A DNA stretch of 64,000 bases from positions 61,714,720 through 61,778,719 of the forward strand of contig JAKSZT010053887.1 of assembly GCA_026826555.1 (NCBI GenBank), read 5' to 3'. The DNA is from Tolypeutes matacus. Lineage: Eukaryota; Chordata; Mammalia; Cingulata; Chlamyphoridae. Below, piece by piece: positions 63,794 through 64,000 of this stretch (positions are counted from its first letter, which is position 1; each line of letters begins with the position of its first letter). Below the pieces are notes generated by a model that saw only the letters and a list, made by a program, of their open reading frames with translations, searched no databases and had not been told where the DNA came from. The position numbers and the translations under genes were made by a program.

Positions 63794-64000
63794 ATGATGA
63801 CCAGAGGGCAACAGAAAAATACAAATGACTCTGAGAAACTGGAAAACATGGACCAGTCCAGTGCACAAAATAAAAACCAGGAAGCAATGCAGTACATCGA
63901 ACAACTAATCAAAGCTATCCAAACAAATATCATGGACCAACTTAAAGAACTGAAGGAAGAGATTAAGGATATAAAGAAGACACTGGGAGAACATACTGAA
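63794..64000 (+). CDS. L1 ORF1 protein, N-terminal 69 codons (partial, open at window edge)
   Basis: LINE-1 ORF1p is the RNA-binding chaperone that coats L1 RNA. The frame begins ATG ATG at 63794 with MMTRGQQKNTNDSEKLENM and stays open to base 64000. The last third, MDQLKELKEEIKDIKKTLGE, has regular Leu/Ile spacing of a coiled coil, which in ORF1p drives trimer formation. It follows an intact L1 5' UTR with no stop. I chose the first of two adjacent ATGs. The rest of the element lies outside the window. Confidence 0.85.
   Translation, partial: MMTRGQQKNTNDSEKLENMDQSSAQNKNQEAMQYIEQLIKAIQTNIMDQLKELKEEIKDIKKTLGEHTE

Overview
This is a 64-kb piece of mammalian nuclear DNA. It is intron-rich and AT-rich, with split coding exons and dense interspersed repeats. 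The best clue to the host is a tRNA-derived SINE, present five times, that matches the DAS-SINE pattern described from armadillo and other Xenarthra (Pol III box A TGGCTCAAGTGG, box B GGTTCGATCCC). I therefore infer a xenarthran, probably an armadillo, sloth or anteater. The species cannot be fixed from the sequence alone.

Region 1 (1-17140) is the 3' end of MECOM (MDS1-EVI1) on the + strand. Five coding exons can be placed to the base by AG/GT boundaries and matching codon phase: 2121-2290, 4181-4325, 8148-8384, 11866-12049 and 15603-15737. Together they give 289 uninterrupted codons plus a stop. They encode the last two C2H2 fingers of the C-terminal finger cluster, a linker, the acidic region and the conserved C-terminus ending ...SISHV. 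About 1.4 kb of 3' UTR follows. The introns hold MIR, L1 and SINE copies, a Tigger1 transposon with TA target duplication, a 23-bp palindrome, an inverted retrocopy of unknown parent, and a diverged duplication of intronic sequence.

Region 2 (17141-64000) is intergenic and I see no host gene in it. It is a layered record of transposition. At 24695-37290 an old minus-strand L1 is split by a second, near full-length minus-strand L1. That L1 was itself invaded by an LTR-like element (27650-28342) and by an internally deleted ERV-L provirus with two LTRs (32582-36541). A second ERV-L-like internal block on the minus strand (about 45270-49345) carries a MLT1-type LTR with a 5-bp target duplication, which in turn carries a DAS SINE. 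An L2 is split by an L1 3' end with a perfect 19-bp target duplication (59822-60728). At the right edge a GC-rich L1 5' UTR (61994-63793) leads into an open ORF1 that leaves the window intact. This is the only candidate for a recently mobile autonomous element.

I found no operon, CRISPR array, genuine tRNA or rRNA gene, or new multi-gene system. The most unusual items are the intronic palindrome, the 5'-inverted retrocopy with 30-bp coding repeats, the inverted-repeat-bounded block at 42556-43740, the short direct repeat pair at 45749/47067, and the duplicated intron segment. Family names for repeats come from recognition of their consensus patterns and were not checked by a database search.
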